Numbered from the stretch's first letter, positions 41,347 to 50,630 are shown. The stretch is 64,000 bases of DNA from Fimbriimonas ginsengisoli Gsoil 348 (GCA_945881865.1 CAMCVK010000001.1:248001-312000); one strand, 5' to 3'. Made by a program: numbers and translations. Notes: generated by a model not told the origin, from the letters alone.

Positions 41347-42711
41347 ATGGTTTCGAACGTGCTTAAGGGGCTCGGCCTCGCCCTCACGCTTTCCGTTATG
41401 GCGGGCTGCAATTCTGGTGGCAGTGCCGCCAAGGTTGCGGCCGAAGATGCTGACGGCCAGCCGATTGTGGTCGACACTCCCGTAAAACCCGGTGCCATCG
41501 AGGTTCAAGCGTTTCAGGGCGGCTACGGCATCGATGCCTACAAGCAGGCCGCAACCGAGTACAAGGAATCCCACCCCGGCACGAAAGTCAAGGTCGACGG
41601 CAGCCCACGCATTTGGGAGCAGCTTCGACCCAGATTCATCGGCGGAACCCCACCAGACCTGGCGTTCCCGGGCTGGGGGATGGACCACTGGGCACTGGCC
41701 GAAGAAGGCCAACTGCGGGACCTCACCGCCGATCTCAAGACGAAATCGAACGAAGGCGACCGGACGTGGGGCGAATCCTTCGACGCCAACATCCTCAAGC
41801 TCGGCCAACTTGACGGAAAGCAGTACGTGCTTCCCTACTACGTTATGCTCTACGGCTGGTGGTACGACCCCGGCGTCTTTGCCAAAAACGGCTGGACGCC
41901 GCCGAAAACCTACGCCGAACTGCTGACCCTGTGCGAGAAAATCAAGGCGAAGGGCATCGCCCCAATTACGTTTCAGGGCAAGTATCCGTATTACATGATC
42001 GACGGCATGTTGCTGCCTTGGGCCATGAGCCTTGGCGGCGAGCAAGCCATCAAAGATGCGCAATCCCTCAAGCCCGGCGCGTGGAAGGCTCCGGCGTTCC
42101 TAAAAGCGGCCGAGATGATCGACGAGTTGCGAAAGAAGGGCTACCTGCAGAACGGTGCCGTTGCGATGACGCATACCGAGAGCCAAGCGGAGTTTGTGAA
42201 CGGACGCGCTGCCATGATTCCTTGCGGAACTTGGCTGGACAGCGAGATGAAGAAGGTGATGCCGGCAACGGCAAAGATGGAGTTCTTCATGCCGCCGGTC
42301 GTGACCGATGGACAAGGTGACCCGAGTGCCCTCCTCATTGGCGTCGAGCCTTGGATGATCCCTGCCGACGCCAAGAATCCTCTCGGCGCGATCGACCTCT
42401 TTAAGTACATGACCTCGAAGAAGGTGGCGAAGCGGTTCGTCGAAGAGAAGGGAACGCTGATGGCGATCACCGGAATCGACGATGCCAAGATTCCCGAAGT
42501 CCTGAAGGTTCCGGCGAAGGCAATGGCTGACAGCAAGGTGAAGTATGCGGTGCAGTACCGGCAGTGGTACCCGGCGTTCGACAAAGAATTGCAGAACTCG
42601 CTCACGGCATTAATCAGTGGAGAACTCACTCCCGCCGCCTTTTGCGACCGGGTTGAGGCCGCCGCCGAAAAAACACGGAACGACGACTCGATCAAGAAGC
42701 ATTCTCTTTAG
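41347..42711 (+). CDS. Sugar ABC transporter substrate-binding lipoprotein
   Basis: 454 aa. The signal (VSNVLKGLGLALTLSVMAGC) ends in lipobox MAGC. The rest is a family-1 extracellular solute-binding protein (YKQAATEYKESHPGTKVKVDG, PPDLAFPGWGMDHWALAEEG, YYVMLYGWWYDPGVFAKNGW, ITFQGKYPYYMIDGMLLPW), resembling binders for N-acetylglucosamine or oligosaccharides (NgcE-type), though that ligand is uncertain. No permease or ATPase gene is adjacent. ATG 41347 fits the signal best; ATG 41329 is possible. Confidence 0.85.
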   Translation: MVSNVLKGLGLALTLSVMAGCNSGGSAAKVAAEDADGQPIVVDTPVKPGAIEVQAFQGGYGIDAYKQAATEYKESHPGTKVKVDGSPRIWEQLRPRFIGGTPPDLAFPGWGMDHWALAEEGQLRDLTADLKTKSNEGDRTWGESFDANILKLGQLDGKQYVLPYYVMLYGWWYDPGVFAKNGWTPPKTYAELLTLCEKIKAKGIAPITFQGKYPYYMIDGMLLPWAMSLGGEQAIKDAQSLKPGAWKAPAFLKAAEMIDELRKKGYLQNGAVAMTHTESQAEFVNGRAAMIPCGTWLDSEMKKVMPATAKMEFFMPPVVTDGQGDPSALLIGVEPWMIPADAKNPLGAIDLFKYMTSKKVAKRFVEEKGTLMAITGIDDAKIPEVLKVPAKAMADSKVKYAVQYRQWYPAFDKELQNSLTALISGELTPAAFCDRVEAAAEKTRNDDSIKKHSL

Positions 42712-42766
42712 TGGAAACGGGTGGGACCCTGCCGAGGGCAGGGCTTCTTCCTCGTAAGAATAAACC

Positions 42767-43264
42767 ATGAACGAAAATTCGACCTCGCCAAATCTAGAAT
42801 TCGCCACATTTGCCGCCGGATGCTTCTGGGGCGTCGAGGAAGCGTTTCGCATCATGCCCGGAGTGATCTCAACCGAGGTCGGCTACACGGGCGGACAAAC
42901 CGAAAATCCGACCTACCGGGACGTCTGCAGCAAATCGACGGGTCATGCCGAGGTCGTGCGAGTTGAGTTCGACCCAACGGTGACGTCGTTCGACGTGCTG
43001 CTTGCCGCGTTCTTCGAACTTCACGATCCGACCCAGGTGAACCGACAGGGCCCGGACGTTGGCGACCAGTATCGAACGGCGGTTTTCTATCACAGCGATG
43101 CACAGCGAGAAGCGACCCTTCGGCGCATCGACCTACTGAATCACGCCGGCGTGTTTCCGAAGCCGATCGCAACGCAAGTCGTTCCGGCGGTCACGTTCTA
43201 TACGGCGGAAGAGTATCACCAGAAGTACCTCCACAAGCGCGGCCTCGGCTCCTGCCACATCTAA
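42767..43264 (+). CDS. msrA: Peptide-methionine (S)-S-oxide reductase MsrA
   Basis: 165 aa. The catalytic motif AAGCFWGVEEAF (Cys about 18) is present, followed by VGYTGGQTENPTY, HAEVVRVEFDP, FFELHDPTQVNRQGPDVG and AVFYHSD, all typical of MsrA. The C-terminus has a second Cys (LGSCHI) for disulfide recycling. It repairs oxidised Met residues and takes electrons from thioredoxin. A weak hairpin CCCTGCC-GAG-GGCAGGG (42727-42743) precedes it. Confidence 0.96.
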   Translation: MNENSTSPNLEFATFAAGCFWGVEEAFRIMPGVISTEVGYTGGQTENPTYRDVCSKSTGHAEVVRVEFDPTVTSFDVLLAAFFELHDPTQVNRQGPDVGDQYRTAVFYHSDAQREATLRRIDLLNHAGVFPKPIATQVVPAVTFYTAEEYHQKYLHKRGLGSCHI

Positions 43265-43276
43265 AGCAGGAACGAC

Positions 43277-43406
43277 GCCACGGAGGCGTCGGCTACAGCC
43301 CTTCGGGCTCACGTTAACCCAACGCGAAGCGTGTAGCCCCAGCCTCTGTGGCTGGGCAAAGCCGTTTGTGACGCAAAGCGTGTAGACCCAGCCTCTGTGG
43401 CTGGGC
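43277..43406. repeat. REP-like repeats upstream of the RAYT gene
   Basis: Three units: A1 43277-43309, B1 43323-43357, B2 43372-43406. Type A contains GGCTACAGCCCTTCGGGCT with a small hairpin AGCCC-TTC-GGGCT. Type B contains GTGTAGCCCCAGCCTC, whose CCCAGCC pairs with GGCTGGG across a five-base loop. B is largely the reverse complement of A, so A-B pairs face each other like BIME units. They occupy most of the gap between msrA and the transposase. Confidence 0.9.
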
Positions 43407-43425
43407 AATTCCTTCGGGCTAGACC

Positions 43426-43953
43426 ATGATGTGGCGGTATCCTCGCACCCAAATGGAGCCGGTACGAGCGCGGAAGCATCGTCTGCCGGAATCTGCATAT
43501 CGCGGGAAGAAGTGCGTCGCGATCACAGCGGTTGAAATTCAGCGGCGACCGATCCTCTCAAATGACCAGATTCACAACGCGGTACGAGACTGCCTCTCTT
43601 CCGCATGCTCCAGATTCAACTGCCTTGTGCCGATTTACTGCATTATGCCGGACCATTTGCACGTTCTCATCTTAGGTGAAGCGGAAGCCTCGGAACCGAA
43701 GAAAGCAATCGAGCGCTTCAAGTGGGAAATTGGAAGTTGGTTTGTAAACCATCAGAATCCAGCTAGATTTCAAAAGGATTTTTACGACCATATTGTGAGG
43801 CGGTCCGAGGGTTGGGAGAGTCAGGCGCGCTACATCGCCCTCAATCCGGTCCGCCGCCAACTTGTGATGGACATCGTCAGTTGGCCATATACGGGTTCGA
43901 TTGGATTCGATTTAGAGGAGTTTTTGCTGGAATCGTGGTGGGACGGCAGGTGA
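43426..43953 (+). CDS. REP-associated tyrosine transposase (RAYT, Y1/HUH family)
   Basis: 175 aa. HUH motif: MPDHLHVLIL (His-Leu-His, about 66-75). Nucleophile Tyr in ARYIALNPVRR (the YIxxNPVR block of RAYTs). RAYTs are domesticated IS200/IS605-like single-strand nucleases that recognise flanking REP hairpins. The frame is intact, lies between A-B repeat clusters on both sides, and has no left/right IS ends, as expected for a RAYT rather than a mobile IS200. Confidence 0.92.
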   Translation: MMWRYPRTQMEPVRARKHRLPESAYRGKKCVAITAVEIQRRPILSNDQIHNAVRDCLSSACSRFNCLVPIYCIMPDHLHVLILGEAEASEPKKAIERFKWEIGSWFVNHQNPARFQKDFYDHIVRRSEGWESQARYIALNPVRRQLVMDIVSWPYTGSIGFDLEEFLLESWWDGR

Positions 43954-43982
43954 AATCTGCCGGTTCGAAGCACCGGAGCGAA

Positions 43983-44153
43983 GCCACAGAGGCGTCGGCT
44001 ACAGCCCTTCGGGCTAGATTTCACGCGAAGCGTGTAGCCCCAGCCTCCGTGGCTGGGCTCTCTGGTTGGGTTTTCCCGAACGACGACAAAGAGGCGGCGG
44101 CTACAGCCCTTCGGGCTACGCGAAGCGTGTAGCCCCAGCCTCAGTGGCTGGGC
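43983..44153. repeat. REP-like repeats downstream of the RAYT gene
   Basis: Four units: A2 43983-44015, B3 44024-44058, A3 44086-44117, B4 44119-44153, so two A-B pairs. The B hairpin loop varies (TCTGT upstream, TCCGT and TCAGT here), while the stem CCCAGCC/GGCTGGG is unchanged. They fill the gap up to the convergent TPR gene. Confidence 0.9.
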
Positions 44154-44179
44154 TCTCCCTCTGGGCTACCGGGGCGGCT

Positions 44180-45274
44180 TCAATCGTTTTCGTGGTTGAT
44201 GAGATACACCATGAATCCGGAAACAAAGAGCATCACCGCGTTCACCACTATTCCAAGCACGTATCCGGCGGCCAAAGAAAATGCCGTTCCACAGCTCGAA
44301 GACAGCAGCAAGAGGTAGCACATAATTTTGCCGATGTAGCTAATCCACTCGTCTCGGCGGATGAGCCCGATGCCAACGCCGAGCCTCACAACGCCGTTGA
44401 TAACCGTCCAAGCCTGTGAGGGCCCGCTATCGGCGAGGCCAAGTCCAATCTGCAGAACGGCGATGGCACACCAGATGTACGCCATGATGTTGTAGGCAAT
44501 TTCTTGCCACGTATGAGTGTCTTTCCGGTTGTTCTGAATCGCCGCACGGAACGAAAAGCGGCAGTACGGACAAACCGGAGCCGTCGCCAAAACTGACTGC
44601 TTACAGTTCGGGCAGACCACCATCTGGCTCGTGCTCGTCGGCGTTGGTCTCACCTTTTGGCCGGGCGCCGTCACCTTCCAAGACCGGATGATGCCCGCGG
44701 CGCCTTGGTCGTTCAGAAATCCTTGCAAAACCGGAACCAATACCGGATCGAATCGCAGGTTGGGATCCAGCCCCTCAAGCGCGCGTTGTAACTTGCCTCG
44801 CTGGCCGGTGGTGTTCAGAAACTCCAGCCAAGGGGCGATCGTCGCGGCGTTGTGCGCGTCGATTTTCGCCGCTCGGCCCAGGTGCTCCTCAGCTTTTGCC
44901 GGGTCGCGGGTGATCTCAGCCTTTCCTGCCGTGATCAGGTTTGCAACTAAATAGGTGCGCGCGTACGGATGGTTCGGCTGGAAACCAAGCGCGGAGTCGA
45001 GGAATCGAATCGCCTCGACCGGACGTTTCGCGATTCCAAGAACATAGCCGTGGGCAACAAGCGTGTCCGCGTCGGCGGGCATCGCCGTCGCCGCCCGCTC
45101 GGTTAGGGCGACTCCCTCCGAGAATTCGCCGGCCATGGCCAAAGCAAGCCCCGCCGACCGCAACAGGCCTGGCTCATTGGACCCAAGGCCCATCAGCTGC
45201 TTGTAGGCGGCGGCCGCTTCCGGGTACCGACCTTGATCAAAGAGTTGTTCCGCTTGCTGAATAGTCATCGGCAC
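44180..45274 (-). CDS. TPR protein with zinc ribbon and C-terminal membrane domain
   Basis: 364 aa from GTG 45274 (or 362 from ATG 45268). Residues about 1-165 are TPR-like (QAEQLFDQGRYPEAAAAYKQL, FSEGVALTERAATAMPADADT). Residues about 215-235 are a zinc ribbon (CPNCKQSVLATAPVCPYC). Then about four transmembrane segments (from about 255 to the end). It is the last of three consecutive TPR-containing membrane-associated genes on this strand. TACACT lies 9 bases before GTG. Function unknown; an assembly or scaffolding role is a guess. Confidence 0.72.
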   Translation of the reverse strand: MPMTIQQAEQLFDQGRYPEAAAAYKQLMGLGSNEPGLLRSAGLALAMAGEFSEGVALTERAATAMPADADTLVAHGYVLGIAKRPVEAIRFLDSALGFQPNHPYARTYLVANLITAGKAEITRDPAKAEEHLGRAAKIDAHNAATIAPWLEFLNTTGQRGKLQRALEGLDPNLRFDPVLVPVLQGFLNDQGAAGIIRSWKVTAPGQKVRPTPTSTSQMVVCPNCKQSVLATAPVCPYCRFSFRAAIQNNRKDTHTWQEIAYNIMAYIWCAIAVLQIGLGLADSGPSQAWTVINGVVRLGVGIGLIRRDEWISYIGKIMCYLLLLSSSCGTAFSLAAGYVLGIVVNAVMLFVSGFMVYLINHEND

Positions 45275-45306
45275 ACCATGTCAAGTGTAACCGAAACCAA
45301 CATGCG

Positions 45307-46221
45307 TTAGAGTTCAAAGGACTTATCAACCGGCGGTGCCGGGCGAGAAGCGGTTCTTTTTTCACGTCCCTTAATCTTTGTCGCGACCGTGAAGATGGAA
45401 GTCACGTGGATCAGCATGGCGGCAAAGACCGGAACGAGGATTATCAGGTGGTCCGGACGGGTGATGTTTTGCTTGTTGGGAACGCCGATCATGGCCAAAA
45501 CCCCTATCATGTCGTGCTGTTGGGTCACCATCCAGCCGACCATGACCAGCCAGGTACCTAGAAACCAAAATCCCGCCGACGTGTACCCGAGCACGAACTG
45601 CCCCGCTCCTGGGACCATCACCGACATTGCCAGCGCCACCTTGGCGTTTGCCAGACTCTCGCTTGGTGTCGAGAAAAGCGAATCGGCAGAGCCCGCCCGA
45701 AGTTGGTCCTCAATCGACATCGTAGACGGCGTCGCCCGCAACACTAACTCGCCGAATTTGCGCTCCAAGCTCACGTTTTTCGGGTCCAGTTTCAGTGCAT
45801 GGCCGTAGGCGATCTTCGCCTCCTTGTACTGCTTTCGGTCCATCAGATCGTCGCCGAGACCTTCCAAAACGGTCGCCGAACCCGGCGCGACTTCGGTCGC
45901 TCGGCGGAGGAGGTCGGTCGCCGCCGCCGCATTGCCTCGCATTTTTTCCACCCGACTGAGGCGAATGAGGTTTTCGGCTTCGGCGATTTGCGCCGGACTC
46001 AGAGGCTCCGCGCGAAGTTCCTGCGCGGCCTCTTCTTGCTCCGACGGCAGCTGAGCGCGAAGAACCTTCAGGTTGATTTCCAGCGCACCCAGCACGTCCG
46101 GGTCCGTCACGGCGAGGATCTGCAACTCAACCTTTCGAATCTCAGCCCGAAGTTGTTCGAGAGACCGCTCTTGGCCGCCGGTCGATTTTGGCCCCGGAAT
46201 CGGCGGCAAAGATTCGCTCAC
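45307..46221 (-). CDS. TPR protein with membrane segments
   Basis: 304 aa from GTG. The N-terminal part is helical with a likely coiled coil (EQLRAEIRKVELQILAV), then TPR-like units (LSRVEKMRGNAAAATDLLRR, MDRKQYKEAKIAYGHALKLD), then three transmembrane segments (about 193-285) and a Lys/Arg-rich tail. Unknown function; it shares TPR and membrane character with both neighbours. Confidence 0.7.
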   Translation of the reverse strand: MSESLPPIPGPKSTGGQERSLEQLRAEIRKVELQILAVTDPDVLGALEINLKVLRAQLPSEQEEAAQELRAEPLSPAQIAEAENLIRLSRVEKMRGNAAAATDLLRRATEVAPGSATVLEGLGDDLMDRKQYKEAKIAYGHALKLDPKNVSLERKFGELVLRATPSTMSIEDQLRAGSADSLFSTPSESLANAKVALAMSVMVPGAGQFVLGYTSAGFWFLGTWLVMVGWMVTQQHDMIGVLAMIGVPNKQNITRPDHLIILVPVFAAMLIHVTSIFTVATKIKGREKRTASRPAPPVDKSFEL

Positions 46222-46270
46222 AAAACTAAGACGCGGACCAGCGCGAAAAATGCACGAGCCACGCGAGAAA

Positions 46271-46984
46271 CTAACCGCCGGCGGCGCTAATGAGGGCGAT
46301 GAGGTTGATCACCTTCTTGTTCTTGGGGTCCAGCTGGATGGCAATGCCAAGGTCGGCCTTTGCCTCGGACAGCTTCTTCAACTGAATGTAGGCCGACGCC
46401 CGAGCCGCAAGGTAGTCCGCGCTGTTAGGCACGGTTTTCACCGCTTCGTCCGCCTGGTTCAGGGCCTCCGTAAACTCGCCGGTTTGCACAAGCAGTTCAC
46501 TGTATTCGGCTCTGGCTTCGGCGAGGGTCAGGCGAATCACGTCCACCCGGTTGGCGTTCCCCGTCGTTTGCGCCTGGCGGATGCCGGATTCCGCGTTGAC
46601 GATCGCTTGTTCGAACCGCTCCCGCGCAACGTCGTTTCGCTCCAAAATCCGATAGATCTTTCCGCACATAAAGTACGGCTCGATGGCAACCGGATTGAAC
46701 TGGTTCATCGCCTCGTAATAGTCAGCCGATTGTTGCAGGTCCTTCTTCTGCTTGTCCGTCAGGGTTTCGTTTTCCTTGACGGCGGCAATCGGCTCTTTGG
46801 ACAGCTTCAGAGCCTCGGCGCTGTACGACTCGTATTGCCCCTGGGAGCTCACCGTAACCAGCCCACCTTCCGTGTAAGTCGGCCGGTTGGACAGCAGAAG
46901 CAAGATGCCGACGACTACGAAAATCGCGACCGGCGTCAGCCAACTGGGCAAAGCAGGCTTTGGGGACGGCTCAGTTTGCGACAA
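46271..46984 (-). CDS. Membrane-anchored TPR protein
   Basis: 237 aa. A Pro-rich N-terminus is followed by one transmembrane helix (about 15-33, TPVAIFVVVGILLLLSN), then TPR repeats (YFMCGKIYRILERNDVARER, LLVQTGEFTEALNQADEAV, SAYIQLKKLSEAKADLGIAI). TTG 46984 lies inside the end of leuS (14-base overlap), with AGGTGG about 7 bases upstream, so it is coupled to leuS translation. Likely faces the periplasm; partners unknown. Confidence 0.75.
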   Translation of the reverse strand: MSQTEPSPKPALPSWLTPVAIFVVVGILLLLSNRPTYTEGGLVTVSSQGQYESYSAEALKLSKEPIAAVKENETLTDKQKKDLQQSADYYEAMNQFNPVAIEPYFMCGKIYRILERNDVARERFEQAIVNAESGIRQAQTTGNANRVDVIRLTLAEARAEYSELLVQTGEFTEALNQADEAVKTVPNSADYLAARASAYIQLKKLSEAKADLGIAIQLDPKNKKVINLIALISAAGG

Positions 46985-49565
46985 GATTCACCACCTTTCC
47001 GGCCACAACGATCACCTTGCGCAACGTCTTGCCCTCCAAGTGCGGGGCGACTTTGGGACAGGCCAGCGCGGCCGTCTCGTGCTCTTCGTCGCTGGCACCC
47101 ACCGCCAATTGGAACGTGTCGCGTAGCTTTCCGTTCACCGAAACCGCAATCGTCACCAAATCTTCAACCGCCAGTTCGGGGTCAAAGTTCGGCCACTCGG
47201 CGTTCATGGTGAAGCCGGGCATGTTGAGGGACTCCCACAGTTCGTCGGCCGAGTGCGGCGCGCCCGGTGCCAAGAGCAAGACCAACGCCTCAATCGCCTC
47301 TGAAACCGCGAGCGTCTGCGCCACCGTGAGCTCGCCGGTCGGGATCTCGTCGTTGAGTGCGTTGACGAACTTCATCATCCACGAGGCGTAGGTGTTGAAG
47401 CTGAACCGCTCGATATCCTCGGTGCAAACCCGCACCGTTTGGTGGGTCACGCGGCGAATTTTCCGGCTGACGTCATCCGGCTCTTCAAACGGAATCAGGT
47501 TCTTCCATGCCGGCTCAAACCGCGGCTTCTGGGTGTCGACCAACTTGAAAATGCGCGATAGGAACCGGCTCATCGCCGAGATGCCTTCCGTCTTCCATTC
47601 GACATCCGCGCTGAACGGCGCGACGAACAGCAGGTAGAGCCGAAGCGCGTCCGCGCCGTGCTCGCCCACGGCTTCTTCGGGCGAAACGACGTTGCCCTTC
47701 GACTTGGACATCCGCGACCATCGCCAGGTGATGTCCTCGGGCGGGTGCTCGGCGGCCTCGGCGTAGCTCATGAGGATGCCGTCCTCGCCGACGCCCAGTC
47801 GCTCGTTCTCGCGAGGCGAGCGGTAGGGCGTGCGGCCCAAAATCTGGCCCTGGTTTTGCAGCCGCTGGAACGGCTCTTGAATCGAGATCAGCCCGGCATC
47901 GTAGAGCACCTTCGTCCAGAAGCGCGCGTAGAGCAGGTGCATCACGGCGTGCTCCGCGCCGCCGACATAGCAATCGACCGGCATCCACTCGGCGACCTTG
48001 GCCGGGTTGAACGCCTGCTCGTGATTCTCCGGGTCGCAGAAGCGCAGGAAGTACCACGAGGAGCACGCGAAGCCGCTCATGGTATCGGTTTCGCGCCGTC
48101 CCAGGCGGCCGTCGGAGTCCGTCACGTTTACAAAATCGGGGATGGCGGCCAGCGGCGAGGTGCCGTCTCCGCTGGGTTCATACCGTTCCACTGCCGGGAG
48201 TTCCACCGGCAACTGATCAACCGGCACCAGTTCCATGTCGCCTTCTTTGGTGTGGACGATCGGGATCGGGCAGCCCCAGTACCGCTGCCGCGAGACCAGC
48301 CAATCGCGCAGTTTGTACTGGATCTTGCGCGTTCCGATGTCCAGCCCCTCGATCCATTCGCCCAGGCTGACCTGCGCGACCGCGACCGGCAGGCCGCTGT
48401 ATTCCCCGCTATTGATGAGGAATCCGTCCTTTGAAACAAACGGAAGCTCCGGTGTTTCCAGTTCGGCCGTTTCGGCGATGACCGCAATAACCGGGATGCC
48501 GAACTTCTCGGCGAACTCAAAGTCGCGCTCATCGTGGCCGGGAACCGCCATGATCGCGCCGGTGCCGTAGGTCGCCAAAACGTAGTCGGCAAGCCAGATA
48601 GGCACGCGCTCGCCGTTCGCCGGGTTAATCGCCCGCGCGCCGGTGAACACGCCGGTCTTTTGCCGCGTGGTCGAGGTTCGGTCGATGTCGCTGAGAAGCT
48701 TCGCTTCGGCTTGATATTCGGCGATTCGAGCACGGTCTTCTTCGCTGACCGGCAGCGAGGCCACCGCCGGATGCTCGGGCGAAAGGACGCAAAACGTCAT
48801 CCCGAAGATGGTGTCGATGCGCGTCGTAAAGACGTCGAACTCTGCCTTCGAGTCGTCCACCTTCATCGTGAACTGAACGCCCTCGCTTCGGCCGATCCAG
48901 TTCCGCTGCTGGTTCTTGATCCCTTCTGGCCAGTCGACCAGATCCAGGTCATCGATCAGCCGCTGGGCGTATTCCGTGATTTTGAACATCCATTGCGGGA
49001 TGAATCGCTTTTCGACCAACGCTCCGCTTCTTTCGGCCCGGCCGCCAACGACCTCCTCGTCCGCCAAAACCGTGTTATCGACCGGATCCCAGTTGACCGC
49101 GACCTGCTTTCGGTAGGCCAGACCTCGGTTGTAGAGCAGACCGAAGATCCACTGCGTCCACTTGTAGTAGCTGGGATCGGAGGACTTGAACGACCGCGAC
49201 CAGTCGTAGCTGACGCCTATCAGTTCCATTTGCTCTCGGTACCGCGCCGCGTACCGCTCGATCATCTCAGCGGGATGAGTGCCCCGCTTGATCGCCTCGT
49301 TCTCGGCGGGCAGACCAAACGCGTCGAACCCCATCGGGTGCAACACGTTGAACCCCTGCATCGCCTTCATACGGCAAATCACGTCCGTCGGAACATAGTT
49401 GCGGCAATGGCCAATGCTGAGTCCGGCACCGCTCGGATACGGGAAGAAATCGAGACCGTAAAACTTTGGGGCGCCGGGGACCTCGCGGGTGCGAAAAAGG
49501 TCGGCTTCTTGCCAGCGATTACGCCATTTTGCTTCGAAGTTTCCGGGCTCGTATCGGTCTGCCAT
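46971..49565 (-). CDS. leuS: Leucyl-tRNA synthetase
   Basis: 864 aa, normal length. HIGH-type motif in SGAGLSIGHCRNY (about 48-56), KMSKS-type RMSKSKGNVV (about 620), and the CP1 editing domain with TTRIDTIFGMTFCVLSPEHP and TGAMAVPGHDERD-type block (VPGHDERDFEFA). C-terminal anticodon domain present. ATG 49565 has TACTAT exactly 6 bases upstream on the minus strand, so it is probably leaderless. Followed by an overlapping TPR gene. Confidence 0.97.
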   Translation of the reverse strand: MADRYEPGNFEAKWRNRWQEADLFRTREVPGAPKFYGLDFFPYPSGAGLSIGHCRNYVPTDVICRMKAMQGFNVLHPMGFDAFGLPAENEAIKRGTHPAEMIERYAARYREQMELIGVSYDWSRSFKSSDPSYYKWTQWIFGLLYNRGLAYRKQVAVNWDPVDNTVLADEEVVGGRAERSGALVEKRFIPQWMFKITEYAQRLIDDLDLVDWPEGIKNQQRNWIGRSEGVQFTMKVDDSKAEFDVFTTRIDTIFGMTFCVLSPEHPAVASLPVSEEDRARIAEYQAEAKLLSDIDRTSTTRQKTGVFTGARAINPANGERVPIWLADYVLATYGTGAIMAVPGHDERDFEFAEKFGIPVIAVIAETAELETPELPFVSKDGFLINSGEYSGLPVAVAQVSLGEWIEGLDIGTRKIQYKLRDWLVSRQRYWGCPIPIVHTKEGDMELVPVDQLPVELPAVERYEPSGDGTSPLAAIPDFVNVTDSDGRLGRRETDTMSGFACSSWYFLRFCDPENHEQAFNPAKVAEWMPVDCYVGGAEHAVMHLLYARFWTKVLYDAGLISIQEPFQRLQNQGQILGRTPYRSPRENERLGVGEDGILMSYAEAAEHPPEDITWRWSRMSKSKGNVVSPEEAVGEHGADALRLYLLFVAPFSADVEWKTEGISAMSRFLSRIFKLVDTQKPRFEPAWKNLIPFEEPDDVSRKIRRVTHQTVRVCTEDIERFSFNTYASWMMKFVNALNDEIPTGELTVAQTLAVSEAIEALVLLLAPGAPHSADELWESLNMPGFTMNAEWPNFDPELAVEDLVTIAVSVNGKLRDTFQLAVGASDEEHETAALACPKVAPHLEGKTLRKVIVVAGKVVNLVAN

Positions 49566-49571
49566 GAAGCT

Positions 49572-49577
49572 ATAGTA
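49572..49577 (-). promoter_or_regulatory. -10 box (TACTAT) of leuS
   Basis: TACTAT (49577-49572) is 6 bases before the leuS ATG, without a Shine-Dalgarno. Confidence 0.45.
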
Positions 49578-49659
49578 TGTACCGGGCGGTTTGGCGGGGT
49601 CTGGCCCGCGAAAGCATGCACAATGAAAGGGTTGGGTCGCGCCGACCTAAAACCCACAT

Positions 49660-50550
49660 ATGCTTTTTGTTGCCGACCAGCCTGAACGGCTGGATAAATT
49701 TTTGGCCCGGATGTTGCCGGAACACAGCCGCAGCAAACTCGTTCGCGAGATTGAATCCGGAAACGTTTTGGTAAACGGAGTGATGGGCAAGCCGAGCCTC
49801 ATGCTGGCCAGTGGCACCGAAGTGACCCTGGAACAACCAAGCGAGGCCACCGCCCACGACCTGACCCCCGCCGCGATTCCGCTCGACATCGTCTACGAAG
49901 ACGATTGGATGCTGGTCGTGAACAAACCGCGTGGCTTGGCGACACACCCCGCGCTCTCGTTGAAGGAGCCGTCGTTGGTGAACGCTTTGCTCGCCCGTAA
50001 CACGCCGCTGAGCGAGGCGGGCGGAGCATTTCGGCCGGGCATCGTGCATCGGCTGGATAAGGAAACGACGGGTTTACTTGTGGTGGCGAAAACCGATGCC
50101 GCCCACGTTGTCCTTGCCCGCCAGATTGAGGCGCGCACCGCTGGGCGTCGCTACGTGGCCGTGGTCGAGGGCTGGTTCCCGCAAGCCGCGGCCCGCATCG
50201 AAGCGCCTCTGGCGCGATCTCCAAAGAACCGATTGTTGATGACCGTCGAACCAGCCGGCAAGCCGGCCGTTACCCACATTCGGCGGGTTGGGCGAGTTGA
50301 CGCCGGTTGTCTTCTCGAGTGCCGTTTGGAAACCGGCCGTACCCACCAGATTCGCGTTCACCTTCAGGCAGTCGGGCACCCGGTGGTTGGGGACGTGCTC
50401 TATGGGCGAGGCATCGGCCCGATGCAGTTGCATGCGTGGTCGCTCGCTCTGGAGCACCCCAGCACCGGCGAACGCATGACGTTCACCCGTTCGGTTCCGG
50501 ACGACTTCGTCAACCTCGAATCCCTTTGGGACGAAGTCGCCGCTTTCTGA
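49660..50550 (+). CDS. RluA-family 23S rRNA pseudouridine synthase
   Basis: 296 aa. N-terminal S4 RNA-binding domain (ERLDKFLARMLPEHSRSKLV), then the catalytic motif HRLDKETTGLLVVAKT (Asp about 131), and ECRLETGRTHQIRVHLQAVGHPVVGD, a signature of RluA/RluD. It isomerises uridines in 23S rRNA. The S4 domain suggests RluD type. TAAAAC lies 6 bases before ATG. The stop lies in the left inverted repeat of the DUF559 element. Confidence 0.92.
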   Translation: MLFVADQPERLDKFLARMLPEHSRSKLVREIESGNVLVNGVMGKPSLMLASGTEVTLEQPSEATAHDLTPAAIPLDIVYEDDWMLVVNKPRGLATHPALSLKEPSLVNALLARNTPLSEAGGAFRPGIVHRLDKETTGLLVVAKTDAAHVVLARQIEARTAGRRYVAVVEGWFPQAAARIEAPLARSPKNRLLMTVEPAGKPAVTHIRRVGRVDAGCLLECRLETGRTHQIRVHLQAVGHPVVGDVLYGRGIGPMQLHAWSLALEHPSTGERMTFTRSVPDDFVNLESLWDEVAAF

Positions 50551-50603
50551 ACCCCTCTCCCTTCTGAGGGAGAGGGGCAGGGGTGAGTGTTTAGACTTTT
50601 AAT

Positions 50604-50630
50604 GGTTAGTATTATTATATAATACTAACC
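50604..50630 (+). promoter_or_regulatory. TATAAT promoter inside a 12-base palindrome
   Basis: GGTTAGTATTAT (50604-50615) and ATAATACTAACC (50619-50630) pair perfectly around TAT. TATAAT (50618-50623) is inside, and ATG follows directly at 50631, so the mRNA would have at most a base or so before ATG. The arrangement suits autorepression. Confidence 0.65.

Noticed and set aside
43277-44153. Repeat cluster considered as CRISPR
   Set aside because: Units are unequal in spacing, alternate in orientation, form internal hairpins and surround a RAYT gene; no cas genes and no uniform spacers.
48534-49685. 383-codon plus-strand frame
   Set aside because: Antisense to leuS.
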